In this document: in pieces, positions 1-8,394 of the stretch
Numbering within the stretch: the first letter of the stretch is position 1
How the letters are laid out: every line of letters begins with the position of its first letter
Assembly (NCBI RefSeq): GCF_000472865.1
Contig: NZ_AXAP01000022.1
Coordinates: 1-64,000 of the forward strand
Origin: Bradyrhizobium elkanii WSM2783
GTDB taxonomy: Bacteria; Pseudomonadota; Alphaproteobacteria; Rhizobiales; Xanthobacteraceae
Direction of reading: 5' to 3'
DNA: 64,000 bases
Notes under the pieces: generated by a model
Databases searched by the model: none
Seen by the model: the letters and a program-made list of their open reading frames with translations, nothing else
What the model was told of the DNA's origin: nothing
Position numbers and translations under genes: made by a program

Positions 1-2
1 AG

Positions 3-263
3 TCGGTCCACATCGCCTTCACCGCCAGCGAGGTCGCCGCGCTTACCGCCCTCAATCAGCAGCTCGAAGCCAGAACCAAACGGCTGAAAAACCCACATCC
101 CCCCGACAGCCTCGCCTGGGCCGCCTGGATCATCGGCCGCCTCGGCGGCTGGGATGGCTATCCATCATCCAAGCCGCCAGGCCCGATCACCTTCAAAACC
201 GGCCTTGAATACTTCCATGCCGTCGCAGTCGGATGGAGCCTCAGAGATCCGTGCATGCCCTAG
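3..263 (+). mobile_element. IS4-family transposase, C-terminal fragment
   Basis: The frame is open from the window edge and ends in TAG, giving 86 residues. The stretch WIIGRLGGWDGY followed by a KPPGPITF segment and a terminal helix resembles the C-terminal end of IS4/Tn5-type transposases, which move DNA by cut and paste. The DDE catalytic residues would lie to the left and cannot be checked. A palindromic repeat (264-377) begins directly after the stop codon, so no clear terminal inverted repeat of the IS is visible on this side. The element may be intact or a remnant. Confidence 0.7.
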
Positions 264-377
264 TGCGAAAGCAGGGACCCATAACCACAGGCGTATGTGG
301 TGTGCTCCGCTGCAACCGCTTGTTTGTGCCACAACACCTCCCTGTGGCTATGGGTCCCGGCTCAAGGCCGGGACGAC
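264..377. repeat. Interspersed palindromic repeat, family A copy 1
   Basis: Two inverted arms carry the core GGACCCATAACCACAGG and its near complement CCTGTGGCTATGGGTCC around about 60 bases. The right end forms a small hairpin of the CCCGG-CTCAAGG-CCGGG type. The left end is degenerate compared with the other four copies. It fills the gap between the transposase fragment and the UbiH-type gene. Confidence 0.8.
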
Positions 378-396
378 GGCGACTGAGGTCGCGCAG

Positions 397-1617
397 CTAC
401 AGCGCCTCGCCCTTCAACAGCCGCGGCACTTCGCCCGACAGCCCCGCCGCCTGACGGATGAACAAGCTCTTCAGCGGCGGCAGGCGGTCGACGACGCCAA
501 GCCCGACGTCGCGCACGGTCCTGAGCAGCGTCGATTCGTTGGAGAACAGGAAGTTCAGCGAATTGGTCGCAACTCCCATCGCCATGGTGTCGAAGCGGCG
601 CCAGCGCTGGTAGCGCTCGAGCACATCGGCTTGGCCGAGATCGATGCCGAGCCGCGCCGCATCGACCACCACTTCCGCCAGTGCCGCGACATCCTTCAGG
701 CCCATATTGAGCCCTTGCCCTGCGATGGGGTGGATCAGATGCGCGGCGTCGCCGACCAGCGCCAGCCGCTCGGCGATGAAGGAGCGCGCGACGAAATAGC
801 CGAGCGGAAACGCGCGCGGCTTGTCGAGCGCCTTGACCTCACCGAGATGCAAACCAAAACGTCGCTCCAGCTCGTCGTGGAATTCGGCCTCGCTCAAGCC
901 GACGATGCGGGACGCTTCCTTGCGGTTCTCGGTCCACACCAGCGAGGAGCGTTTTCCCTTCAGCGGCAGGATTGCGAATGGACCCGCGGGCAAGAAATGC
1001 TCTTCGGCGCGGCCCTGGTGATCGCGCTCATGGCCCACGGTGACGACGATGCCGGACTGATCGTAGTCCCAGCCATGGGTGACGATGCCGGCGCGCTCGC
1101 GCAGCTTCGAACGGGCGCCATCGGCGGCGACCAGCAAGCTCGCTTCGATCGCACTGCCATCCGCGAGCGTCACGCTGACGAGATCGGCATTGGCCTCATA
1201 GGTCGAAACCGCGGTCGCGCGCAGATCAATGCCTGCGGCCTCGGCGTGCGCCACCAGCGCGTCGATCAGCAGCCTGTTCTCGACCATATGCGCAAACGGC
1301 TCGCCGGGCTCGACATCGCCGGCAAAGGTCAGGAACACCGGCCGCGTCGCATCGTCGAGCCGCGAATCGGTGACAACCATGTCGAGGATCGGCTGCGTCG
1401 TGTCGGCGATCTCGGCCCAGATGCCGATCGCCTCGAACAGCCGGCGGCAGGCGGCGACGATCGCGGTCGCCCGCGGATCGCGGCTTGGGCGCTGCCCAAG
1501 CGCCGGATCGACCACGATGACGGGGATTTCGGTCCCAAGCCCCTGCCGCAGCGCCAGCGCCAGCGCCAAGCCCGCAAAAGCGCCGCCGCAAATGACAATG
1601 CCTCGTTGTGCCGACAT
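397..1617 (-). CDS. UbiH/UbiF/COQ6-family FAD-dependent hydroxylase
   Basis: This 406-residue protein is a flavoprotein monooxygenase of the family that hydroxylates the aromatic ring of ubiquinone precursors using NAD(P)H and O2. Visible motifs are the FAD-binding stretch VICGGAFAGLALALAL (residues 8-23), an AADGARSKLR segment with the family DG motif at 166-167, and LALVGDAAHLIHPIAGQG with the second FAD motif GD at 289-290. Length matches the family. ATG at 1617 has AAGGGA upstream. It stands alone, convergent to nothing on the left but a repeat. Which ring position it hydroxylates cannot be told from the sequence, so no symbol is given. Confidence 0.88.
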   Translation of the reverse strand: MSAQRGIVICGGAFAGLALALALRQGLGTEIPVIVVDPALGQRPSRDPRATAIVAACRRLFEAIGIWAEIADTTQPILDMVVTDSRLDDATRPVFLTFAGDVEPGEPFAHMVENRLLIDALVAHAEAAGIDLRATAVSTYEANADLVSVTLADGSAIEASLLVAADGARSKLRERAGIVTHGWDYDQSGIVVTVGHERDHQGRAEEHFLPAGPFAILPLKGKRSSLVWTENRKEASRIVGLSEAEFHDELERRFGLHLGEVKALDKPRAFPLGYFVARSFIAERLALVGDAAHLIHPIAGQGLNMGLKDVAALAEVVVDAARLGIDLGQADVLERYQRWRRFDTMAMGVATNSLNFLFSNESTLLRTVRDVGLGVVDRLPPLKSLFIRQAAGLSGEVPRLLKGEAL

Positions 1618-1733
1618 GCAAGTCCCTTACGCGCTCATGCCCTCAGAGTATGCTTGCTACCTGATAATAGCTGGGCGAAACAGTGGCACCAAACAAGGTA
1701 CTTAATGCCGCGCAACAAAATGGAAGGCCATCC

Positions 1734-2594
1734 ATGTCAAAAAGCCTGATTGACCTGCTTTCCATCCTGGATCTCGAACCGCTCGAGGTGAATCTGTTCC
1801 GCGGCAACAGCCCGAAAACGAGCTGGCAGCGGGTGTTCGGCGGGCAGGTGATTGGCCAGGCGATGGTTGCAGCCTGCCGCACGGTCGAGGGCCGGCTGCC
1901 GCATTCGATCCATTGCTATTTCATCCTGCCGGGCGATCCTCAGGTCCCGATCATCTACCAGGTCGAGCGGCTGCGCGACGGCAAGAGCTATTCGACCCGT
2001 CGCGTGACCGCGATCCAGCACGGCAATGCCATCTTCTCGATCATGGTGTCGTTCCATGCCGAGGAGCAGGGCGCGTTCGATCATCAGGAGAAGATGCCGG
2101 ACGTGCCGCCGCCGGAAAAGCTCACCGCGGAGGAAGTGTCGAAGCAGCCGATGTTCCGCGAAATGCCGGACTTCATCCGCCGCTATTATGAATCCGATCG
2201 GCCGATCGAGCTGCGCCCGGTCGAGCTCGGCCGCTATTTCGGCCAGAAGATCGACGAAGGCCGCATCCATGTCTGGATCCGCACCGCGGCGAAACTGCCA
2301 GACGACCCCGCACTGCATCTGTGCGCGCTCGCTTATGCCTCCGACTTCTCACTGCTCGACGCCATCATGGCGCGCTACGGCCGCACGCTGTTCGACAAGC
2401 GCATGATGCCGGCAAGCCTCGATCACGCGATGTGGTTTCACCGCCCGTTCCGCGCCGATGAATGGCTGCTCTACGCGCAGGATTCGCCGAGCGCACAAGG
2501 CGGCCGCGGCTTGACGCGCGGCATGATCTTCAAGCCCGACGGCACGCTGGTGGCGTCAGTGGCACAGGAAGGTTCGGTGCGCGAGAGGAAGTAG
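1734..2594 (+). CDS. tesB: Acyl-CoA thioesterase II
   Basis: TesB-type thioesterases hydrolyse medium- and long-chain acyl-CoA to free fatty acid and CoA in the cytoplasm. The 286-residue protein shows the double hot-dog layout: an N-terminal half with VFGGQVIGQAM and a C-terminal half with LDHAMWFHRPFR, RGLTRGMIF and VAQEG, which hold the family Asp, Thr and Gln active-site positions. ATG at 1734 is preferred because GGAAGG lies six bases upstream; a GTG at 1683 in the same frame would add 17 residues with no family support. It is divergent from the UbiH-type gene. Confidence 0.92.
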   Translation: MSKSLIDLLSILDLEPLEVNLFRGNSPKTSWQRVFGGQVIGQAMVAACRTVEGRLPHSIHCYFILPGDPQVPIIYQVERLRDGKSYSTRRVTAIQHGNAIFSIMVSFHAEEQGAFDHQEKMPDVPPPEKLTAEEVSKQPMFREMPDFIRRYYESDRPIELRPVELGRYFGQKIDEGRIHVWIRTAAKLPDDPALHLCALAYASDFSLLDAIMARYGRTLFDKRMMPASLDHAMWFHRPFRADEWLLYAQDSPSAQGGRGLTRGMIFKPDGTLVASVAQEGSVRERK

Positions 2595-2632
2595 CGCGCG
2601 GTAGAGCTGGGATAGCGGCGAAGGTTGCGATG

Positions 2633-2757
2633 CCCCACCTCTCCCATCGGGAGAGGTCGCGCCGGAGGCGCGGGTGAGGGGTCACACTCTCTCGTGGGAG
2701 CTGCGGCCCCTCACCCGGCGCTACGCGCCGACCTCTCCCCGATGGGGAGAGGTGAGG
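2633..2757. repeat. Interspersed palindromic repeat, family H
   Basis: An inverted repeat of about 125 bases pairs ACCTCTCCCATCGGGAGAGG at the left with CCTCTCCCCGATGGGGAGAG at the right, with inner complementary GGGTGAGGGG / CCCCTCACCC arms. It lies between two convergent genes (tesB and the GYF_2 protein) and could act as a bidirectional transcription end. Confidence 0.8.
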
Positions 2758-2799
2758 TGCCTCCAACGCGAAACTAACCCGAGGTCGTCTTGCCCTGCT

Positions 2800-3687
2800 C
2801 TAAGCATTCGCCAGCGTACTGCGCTCGACCAGCGCGAATTGCGACAGGTACCAGTTCGCATACCAGCGCAACGCCCACGGGATTGGAATCAGCAATAGGC
2901 AGCCGATTGCGAACAGGACGGTTCGCCAAAGCATCTCGAGGCCTGACGCCTTGAAGATGATTTCGCGGCGCGTGCCCTCGATATTGCGGCACATCCACCT
3001 CATCCACGCCGTGGTCACCCACGCCCAGCCGATGATGGTGATGAAGGAGATCGCCAACAACAGATACCACCCGATATAGGCGATGATGCTGCCGTTGAAG
3101 GCGATCGGGAGCTGCTGTCCGTTTGACGTGAGATGGCTGGCGATCCAGCGGATCACCACCCATCCGAGCGCCGCCTGCAGCAGCGGCGCAAGCAGCTCGA
3201 CTGTCGTGCTCTCGGTCCAGCCCGTATAGCTCAAGAGCCCGATCGCGACGAACACGTACCAGATGTCAGCGACCTGTCCCGTGAAACCGAGATTCGGCCG
3301 GCCGGGGACGTTGATGTGCGGGATGATCCAGCGATAAAAACCGGTGGCGGACCACGGCGCCGGGACCACCAGGAGCTGGCCAATGGCGAACCACAGACTG
3401 CGCCCAAACAGCTCCCAGATCGGCAGATCGGCCGAGACCGTCCCACCCGCATAGCCGGCCGCAGTGACGATCGGCGGCCCGCCCGCCTGCGAGGGCATCG
3501 CCGAACTGGAAGGATCCGAAATCAGTCCGGGAATCTCGCGCGCCTTCTGCCAACCGGCCATCCCCTCGGTCCAGACCAGCGTATCCGGCCCGACGGTGCC
3601 CCGCATGATGAGATCACGGAGCTGGAATTCGGGAAACGGGCCCTTTTGCTCGCCCTCGGATGCATAAAACCAGGATCGATCGGCCAT
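2800..3687 (-). CDS. GYF_2-domain membrane protein (DUF4339 plus DUF898-like)
   Basis: The first 60 residues match a GYF_2 domain: WFYASEGEQKGPFPEFQLRD, then a GTVGPDTLVW stretch and GMAGWQKA, a fold proposed to bind proline-rich peptides. The remaining 235 residues hold several hydrophobic, Trp-rich segments, including AIGQLLVVPAPW, WYVFVAIGLLSY, YIGWYLLLAISFITIIGWAW and VLFAIGCLLLIPIPWALRWY, similar to the DUF898/YjgN class of inner-membrane proteins. ATG at 3687 gives 295 residues. It is divergent from glnK and separated from it by 251 bases. The function of this architecture is not known to me. Confidence 0.75.
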   Translation of the reverse strand: MADRSWFYASEGEQKGPFPEFQLRDLIMRGTVGPDTLVWTEGMAGWQKAREIPGLISDPSSSAMPSQAGGPPIVTAAGYAGGTVSADLPIWELFGRSLWFAIGQLLVVPAPWSATGFYRWIIPHINVPGRPNLGFTGQVADIWYVFVAIGLLSYTGWTESTTVELLAPLLQAALGWVVIRWIASHLTSNGQQLPIAFNGSIIAYIGWYLLLAISFITIIGWAWVTTAWMRWMCRNIEGTRREIIFKASGLEMLWRTVLFAIGCLLLIPIPWALRWYANWYLSQFALVERSTLANA

Positions 3688-3779
3688 GGCATTTCCTTGG
3701 AAAACACGATTCTTGGGAACAGACGCCAGCAGAGCGACTGGCGAAGCAGGAAAGCCGCATTGTGACGGACGATCATGTC

Positions 3780-3791
3780 CCCTGTACAGGG
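3780..3791. promoter_or_regulatory. 12-bp perfect palindrome upstream of the first glnK
   Basis: CCCTGTACAGGG lies between the divergent GYF_2 gene and glnK, 147 bases before the glnK start. It is a perfect palindrome and could be an operator for either gene. No clear sigma-54 element was found in this gap, unlike the gap before the second glnK. Confidence 0.3.
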
Positions 3792-3938
3792 AGCGAGGTC
3801 AGGGTCTGCCAATGTTTTCCCCCTGAACCTGCAACTTTTTTGTGCCATTTGCCCAGAAAGATGCCAGATTGGCCCGCGATCGAAGGCCATCCAAAGAGCA
3901 AGGGTGGCTGTGCTTAAGGAAAATGCGGGCCGCTAGCC

Positions 3939-4277
3939 ATGAAACTTGTCGTCGCCATCATCAAACCCTTCAAACTGGACGAGGTGCGCCAGGCGCTGAC
4001 CGAGATCGGCGTCCACGGCATGACCGTCACTGAAGTCAAAGGTTATGGCCGACAGAAAGGGCACACCGAGATCTACCGCGGCGCAGAATACGTCGTGAAC
4101 TTCCTGCCTAAATTGCGCATCGAGATCGCGGTCGCATCCGACATCGCCGACAAGGCGGTCGAAGTCATCACGGCAAAGGCGCGCACCGGCCAGATCGGGG
4201 ATGGCAAGATCTTTGTCACGCCGATCGATCACGCGCTGCGGATCCGCACCGGCGAAACCGACAGCGACGCGCTCTAA
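3939..4277 (+). CDS. glnK: PII signal transduction protein, first copy
   Basis: This 112-residue PII protein reports nitrogen and energy status by binding 2-oxoglutarate and ATP/ADP, and it plugs the AmtB channel when nitrogen is plentiful. The T-loop signature KGYGRQKGHTEIYRGAEY places the uridylylated tyrosine at residue 51, and the C-terminal motif GQIGDGKIFV is present. Its stop is 86 bases before amtB, the usual glnK-amtB pairing. A second closely similar glnK follows at 5973. Start at ATG 3939 gives the exact family length. Confidence 0.95.
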   Translation: MKLVVAIIKPFKLDEVRQALTEIGVHGMTVTEVKGYGRQKGHTEIYRGAEYVVNFLPKLRIEIAVASDIADKAVEVITAKARTGQIGDGKIFVTPIDHALRIRTGETDSDAL

Positions 4278-4362
4278 GGTCGCCAAACCTCTCTGCGAGA
4301 GCGACCGACAACGCCGCCGGTTGCATCAACCAGACTCATTTCATTTCTGCCGGGGAAACACC

Positions 4363-5664
4363 ATGGGGGCATCCTCTCGTGCCGCGCCGCTGATCGCGCC
4401 GCTTGGTCTTGCGACGCTGTTGTCGGCGACGCCGGCGCATGCCGAGGCCTCGGCCATCAACGCCGCCGATACCGCCTGGATGATCGTTGCCACCGCGCTG
4501 GTGCTGATGATGACGATCCCGGGGCTTGCGCTGTTCTATTCCGGCATGGTGCGCAAGAAGAACGTGCTTGCGACGATGGCGCAGAGCCTGTCGGCCGTCG
4601 CGATCATCTCGATCCTCTGGGCGATGTTCGGCTACTCGCTCACCTTCGTCGGTGATGGACCGTGGATCGGCACGCTCGACCGCTGGTTCCTCGCCGGCAT
4701 GACCATGGACGGCGTCAATCCGGCGGCGAAGGCGATCCCGGAAGCGCTGTTCATGCTGTACCAGATGACGTTTGCGATCATCACCGTGGCGCTGGTGGCA
4801 GGCTCGGTCGCCGATCGCATGCGCTTCTCGGCCTATCTCTGGTTCTCCGTCGGCTGGTTCATCTTCGCCTATATTCCGCTCGCACATTGGGTGTGGGGCG
4901 GCGGCTTCCTCGCCAGTCTCGGCGTGCTGGATTTCGCCGGCGGGCTCGTCGTGCATCTTTCGGCCGGCGTCAGCGGATTGGTCGCCGCGCAAGTGTTGGG
5001 GCGACGCCACGGCTATGGCAGCGAGAACTTGTCGCCGTTCGACCTATCGCTCGCAGTGATCGGCACCGGGCTGCTTTGGGTCGGCTGGTTCGGCTTCAAT
5101 GGCGGATCGGCACTGACCGTGAGTTCGCGCGCGGTGATGGCGATCATCGCCACGCATCTTTCCGCCTGCGCGGGCGCGCTGACCTGGGGCGCGATCGAAT
5201 GGGCGACGCGACGCAAGCCGTCGGTGCTCGGCATGATCTCGGGCGCGGTCGCAGGGCTCGGCACCATCACGCCGGCCTCGGGCTTCGTCGAACCATGGCA
5301 CGCGGTCATCATCGGCATCATCGCGGGCTTCGTGTGCTTCTGGGCCTGCACCTGGCTGAAGCTCCGCTTCAAGTATGATGATTCACTCGACGTGTTCGGC
5401 GTCCACGGCATCGGCGGCATGGCCGGGACGCTGCTCGCGGGCGTGTTCGCCACCAGCGCCATCGGCGGCACGGCCGGCCTGCTCGAGGGCCGTCCGCAGC
5501 AACTGCTGATCCAACTCGCCGGCGTCGCCGTGACGCTGGTGTGGTGCGGCGGCATCACCTTCGTGCTGCTGAAGCTGGTCAGCGCGTTCGTCCCGCTCCG
5601 GGTGTCGCTGCAGCAGGAGCTGGAAGGCCTGGATATTTCGCAGCACGGCGAGGCGCTTCAGTAG
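4363..5664 (+). CDS. amtB: Ammonium transporter, first copy
   Basis: AmtB is a trimeric inner-membrane channel that takes up ammonium. The 433-residue product begins with a signal-like segment ending AHAEA, followed by eleven predicted membrane helices. The two pore histidines are visible in DFAGGLVVHLSAG and DVFGVHGIGG. Upstream GGGGAAA supports ATG at 4363; the frame stays open further back, but that would overlap glnK. Compared with the second copy at 6350 it lacks about 40 residues in one periplasmic loop, so its shape there is closer to classical AmtB. Confidence 0.94.
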   Translation: MGASSRAAPLIAPLGLATLLSATPAHAEASAINAADTAWMIVATALVLMMTIPGLALFYSGMVRKKNVLATMAQSLSAVAIISILWAMFGYSLTFVGDGPWIGTLDRWFLAGMTMDGVNPAAKAIPEALFMLYQMTFAIITVALVAGSVADRMRFSAYLWFSVGWFIFAYIPLAHWVWGGGFLASLGVLDFAGGLVVHLSAGVSGLVAAQVLGRRHGYGSENLSPFDLSLAVIGTGLLWVGWFGFNGGSALTVSSRAVMAIIATHLSACAGALTWGAIEWATRRKPSVLGMISGAVAGLGTITPASGFVEPWHAVIIGIIAGFVCFWACTWLKLRFKYDDSLDVFGVHGIGGMAGTLLAGVFATSAIGGTAGLLEGRPQQLLIQLAGVAVTLVWCGGITFVLLKLVSAFVPLRVSLQQELEGLDISQHGEALQ

Positions 5665-5729
5665 TTTCCACTATCATATTACCTAATATTTGCCACCGTG
5701 CTGGGCAGGATTATGTCCAGACTCTGGCG

Positions 5730-5746
5730 TGCCCATGAATCGGGCA
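5730..5746 (+). promoter_or_regulatory. Candidate NtrC-binding site
   Basis: TGCCCATGAATCGGGCA is a 17-base inverted repeat with the TGC...GCA ends and length of the NtrC consensus (TGCACC-N5-GGTGCA). It lies about 105 bases upstream of the sigma-54-like element at 5851, a normal distance for an enhancer. Inference from pattern and position only. Confidence 0.45.
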
Positions 5747-5850
5747 ATATTGATTACGTTTTGAGCGCGACGGAATAGCGCAGGTCCGACCAATTCCCGT
5801 CAAACGTGAAAACGGGCGGATTCATAATCCGTTAGGCGGTGCCGTCGATC

Positions 5851-5866
5851 TGGCACGGCATTTGAT
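5851..5866 (+). promoter_or_regulatory. Candidate sigma-54 promoter for the second glnK-amtB pair
   Basis: TGGCACGGCATTTGAT matches the RpoN consensus TGGCACG-N4-TTGCW at all fixed positions except the C of the -12 GC. It ends 106 bases before the glnK start. Sigma-54/NtrC control of glnK-amtB is established in related bacteria, which raises the likelihood; the -12 mismatch lowers it. Confidence 0.5.
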
Positions 5867-5972
5867 TCTAACGTCGGCGGCTGTGACCGCGTCGTGAATT
5901 TTCTCCGCGTGGTGGATCTCAGTCGAAAAACACCCGGTTCGTTCGCACCGGGCCCAAGCGGGGATAGGACAC

Positions 5973-6311
5973 ATGAAAATTGTTATGGCGATTATTAAGC
6001 CATTCAAGCTGGAAGAAGTCCGCGACGCCCTGACCGCCATTGGCGTTCACGGTCTCACGGTGACGGAAGTCAAGGGGTACGGGCGTCAGAAGGGCCACAC
6101 TGAGATCTATCGCGGCGCTGAATACGCCGTGAGTTTCCTGCCCAAGATCAAGATCGAGGTCGCGGTTGCGGCCGACCAGGTCGACAAGACCATCGACGCC
6201 ATCACATCGGCGGCAAAGACGGGCCAGATCGGCGACGGCAAGATCTTCGTCATCAACCTCGACCACGCGGTGCGCATCCGCACCGGCGAGGCCGATGCCG
6301 CGGCCCTCTGA
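5973..6311 (+). CDS. glnK: PII signal transduction protein, second copy
   Basis: This second 112-residue PII protein has the same KGYGRQKGHTEIYRGAEY T-loop with Tyr51 and the GQIGDGKIFV motif. It differs from the first copy mainly after residue 50 and at the end (GEADAAAL instead of GETDSDAL). It binds 2-oxoglutarate and adenine nucleotides and should regulate the adjacent AmtB. Candidate sigma-54 and NtrC sites lie upstream, so this copy is the better candidate for strong nitrogen-starvation induction. AmtB starts 39 bases downstream. Confidence 0.95.
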   Translation: MKIVMAIIKPFKLEEVRDALTAIGVHGLTVTEVKGYGRQKGHTEIYRGAEYAVSFLPKIKIEVAVAADQVDKTIDAITSAAKTGQIGDGKIFVINLDHAVRIRTGEADAAAL

Positions 6312-6349
6312 TTTCGCGCTCAAACCTTACAATTCAGGAGTAGAATAAC

Positions 6350-7792
6350 ATGACGTTCAAACGTCCCCATGGCGCGGGATTGGCGGCACTCGCATTCGGC
6401 TTGTTCGCTGCGACCGCCGCCTATGCCGAGCCGACCGTCAACAAGGGCGACAACGCCTGGATGCTGACCTCGACGGTGCTGGTGCTGTTGATGACGATCC
6501 CGGGGCTCGCGCTGTTCTATGGCGGCCTGGTCCGCACCAAGAATATGCTCTCGGTGCTGATGCAGGTGTTCTACAGCGTCTGCATCGTCGTCGTGATCTG
6601 GGCGATCTATGGCTACAGCCTCGCCTTCACCGGCGGCTCGGATTTCATCGGCGGTTTCTCGAAGGCCTTCCTGGCCGGGATCAACGCGGATTCCAAGGCG
6701 GCGACGTTCAGCGTCGACGCCAACATCTCGGAGCTGGTCTATATCTGCTTCCAGATGACCTTCGCGGCGATCACGCCCGCGCTGATCGTCGGCGCGTTTG
6801 CCGAGCGCATGAAGTTCGCTGCGGTTGCGCTGTTCATCCCGCTCTGGGTGACCCTGATCTACTTCCCGATCGCGCACATGGTCTGGTACTGGGCCGGTCC
6901 GGACGCGATCACCGATGCGGCGAAGGCACTGGCCGCTGCGGCTGATGGCGCGGCGAAGACCGCGGCGCAGGCCAAGCTCGACGAGATCAACGCGGATGCC
7001 GGCTGGATCTTCAAGAAGGGCGCGATCGACTTCGCCGGCGGCACCGTCGTGCACATCAATGCCGGCATCGCCGGTCTCGTCGGCGCGCTGCTGATCGGCA
7101 AGCGCACCGGTTACGGCAAGGAGCTGATGGCTCCGCACTCCCTGACCATGTCGATGGTCGGCGCCTCGCTGCTCTGGGTCGGCTGGTTCGGTTTCAACGC
7201 CGGTTCGAACCTCGAAGCCAATGGCAGCGCCGCGCTCGCCATGACCAACTCCTTTGTCGCGACTGCGGCGGCGGCGTTGTCCTGGATGTTCGCGGAGTGG
7301 ATCATCAAGGGTCATCCCTCGGTGCTCGGCGCCATCTCCGGCGCGGTCGCGGGCCTGGTGGCGGTCACGCCCGCCTGCGGCTTCTCCGGTCCGATGGGTG
7401 CGATCGTGCTCGGCCTCGTGGTCGGCGTGGTCTGCCTGTTCTTCTGCACCGTGGTGAAGAACGCGCTGGGTTACGACGACTCGCTCGACGTGTTCGGTGT
7501 CCACTGCATCGGCGGCATCGTCGGCGCGCTCGGCACCGGCATCCTGGTGAACCCGGCGCTCGGCGGCACCGGCATCATGGACTACGTCGCCGGCAAGATC
7601 GCCGACTACGACTTCGTCGCCCAGCTGACCTCGCAGATTTGGGGCGTCTGCACCACGCTGGTGTGGTCGGGCGTTGGTTCGGCGATCATCTACAAGGTCG
7701 TCGACGTGATCGTCGGCCTGCGCGCCAACGTCGAGACCGAGCGTGAGGGCCTCGACATCACCGAGCACACCGAGCGCGCCTACAACATGTGA
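6350..7792 (+). CDS. amtB: Ammonium transporter, second copy
   Basis: This 480-residue ammonium channel carries a signal-like N-terminus ending AAYAEPTV, eleven predicted membrane helices and the pore histidines in DFAGGTVVHINAG and DVFGVHCIGG. It has an alanine/lysine-rich insertion of roughly 40 residues (about residues 184-220, GPDAITDAAKALAAAADGA and on) just before the first His segment, absent in the first copy. AGGAG lies about ten bases upstream of ATG 6350. A strong intrinsic terminator follows at 7875, closing the module. Confidence 0.95.
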   Translation: MTFKRPHGAGLAALAFGLFAATAAYAEPTVNKGDNAWMLTSTVLVLLMTIPGLALFYGGLVRTKNMLSVLMQVFYSVCIVVVIWAIYGYSLAFTGGSDFIGGFSKAFLAGINADSKAATFSVDANISELVYICFQMTFAAITPALIVGAFAERMKFAAVALFIPLWVTLIYFPIAHMVWYWAGPDAITDAAKALAAAADGAAKTAAQAKLDEINADAGWIFKKGAIDFAGGTVVHINAGIAGLVGALLIGKRTGYGKELMAPHSLTMSMVGASLLWVGWFGFNAGSNLEANGSAALAMTNSFVATAAAALSWMFAEWIIKGHPSVLGAISGAVAGLVAVTPACGFSGPMGAIVLGLVVGVVCLFFCTVVKNALGYDDSLDVFGVHCIGGIVGALGTGILVNPALGGTGIMDYVAGKIADYDFVAQLTSQIWGVCTTLVWSGVGSAIIYKVVDVIVGLRANVETEREGLDITEHTERAYNM

Positions 7793-7801
7793 GTTCTCCC
7801 G

Positions 7802-7829
7802 GGGTGTGATCTCTCCCGGGATCACACCC
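7802..7829 (+). terminator. Hairpin after the second amtB
   Basis: GGGTGTGAT and ATCACACCC form a perfect 9-bp stem ten bases after the amtB stop. It lacks a T run, so it may protect the mRNA end rather than terminate; the true terminator follows at 7875. Confidence 0.5.
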
Positions 7830-7874
7830 AGAACTACGGTTCGGGCACATACCCGGCAATGCCCTGACCGTTGA

Positions 7875-7909
7875 GGGGCTCCAGCGCAAGTTGGAGCCCC
7901 TTTCTTTTT
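7875..7909 (+). terminator. Rho-independent terminator of the glnK-amtB region
   Basis: GGGGCTCCA and TGGAGCCCC form a perfect 9-bp stem with an 8-base loop, followed by TTTCTTTTT. This is the clearest intrinsic terminator in the window. Confidence 0.85.
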
Positions 7910-7983
7910 GACCGCGGCCCGAAGAAAGGAGAGGGCATGCCGGCCTTCTAACGGCTGCCGACGCGGCAGGGCTGCTCGAGGTG

Positions 7984-8394
7984 CTACCGTTCGCCTTCCG
8001 GCGCAATCAGCGCGACAGTTGGAAAATAGGCGCGATAGCTCCGCACGTCGCGGGTCAAGAGTGGCAGCTGCTCCACCGCAGCATGGGCTCCGATGAAGAA
8101 ATCAGATGGTACCCCTGTGCGGCTGCCACCGGCGGCGCGATATTGGAGATAGGCCTTGCCGGCAAGAAAGAGCGCGGCGCGCGGGATCTCTGCCAGCTCG
8201 ATTTTCAAGTCGCAGAGTGTGGCGTCGATGGTTTCGACCTTGTCGTAGCGTATCGAGACTTCTGCGTAGATGACATTGTTGATGAACAATGGCCCGGCCG
8301 ATGCCGCCCGTTCGAGCTGCACCTGCGACCAGTCGGCCCATTTCTCGTCGTCGGTCGCGAGGTCGAGAAGGACATTCGAATCGACGAGGGTCAT
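7984..8394 (-). CDS. vapC: VapC-type PIN-domain toxin (ribonuclease)
   Basis: PIN-domain toxins cleave RNA, often tRNA, when freed from the antitoxin. The 136-residue protein has the acidic metal-binding residues Asp5 (LVDSNVLLD), Glu45 (VIYAEVS), Asp98 (PSDFFIGAHA) and Asp116 (LLTRDVRSY) in family order and spacing. Its ATG overlaps the antitoxin stop (ATGA), so the two are translationally coupled, with antitoxin first. The set of catalytic residues is complete, so the toxin looks active. It ends about 75 bases from the amtB terminator. Confidence 0.9.
   Translation of the reverse strand: MTLVDSNVLLDLATDDEKWADWSQVQLERAASAGPLFINNVIYAEVSIRYDKVETIDATLCDLKIELAEIPRAALFLAGKAYLQYRAAGGSRTGVPSDFFIGAHAAVEQLPLLTRDVRSYRAYFPTVALIAPEGER

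Noticed and set aside
154..1749. Long open frame (531 codons) on the plus strand across the UbiH-type gene
   Set aside because: It is antisense to a complete FAD hydroxylase with all motifs; composition is Arg/Gln-rich as typical for GC-rich shadows.
3820..3938. Sigma-54 promoter before the first glnK
   Set aside because: TGGCCCGCGATCGAA and TGGCTGTGCTTAAGG have the GG but not the GC of the -12 element, so no site is claimed.
6320..7825. 501-codon frame on the minus strand over the second amtB
   Set aside because: Antisense to a full ammonium transporter; its Asp/Arg/Gln/His-rich protein has no domain signature.
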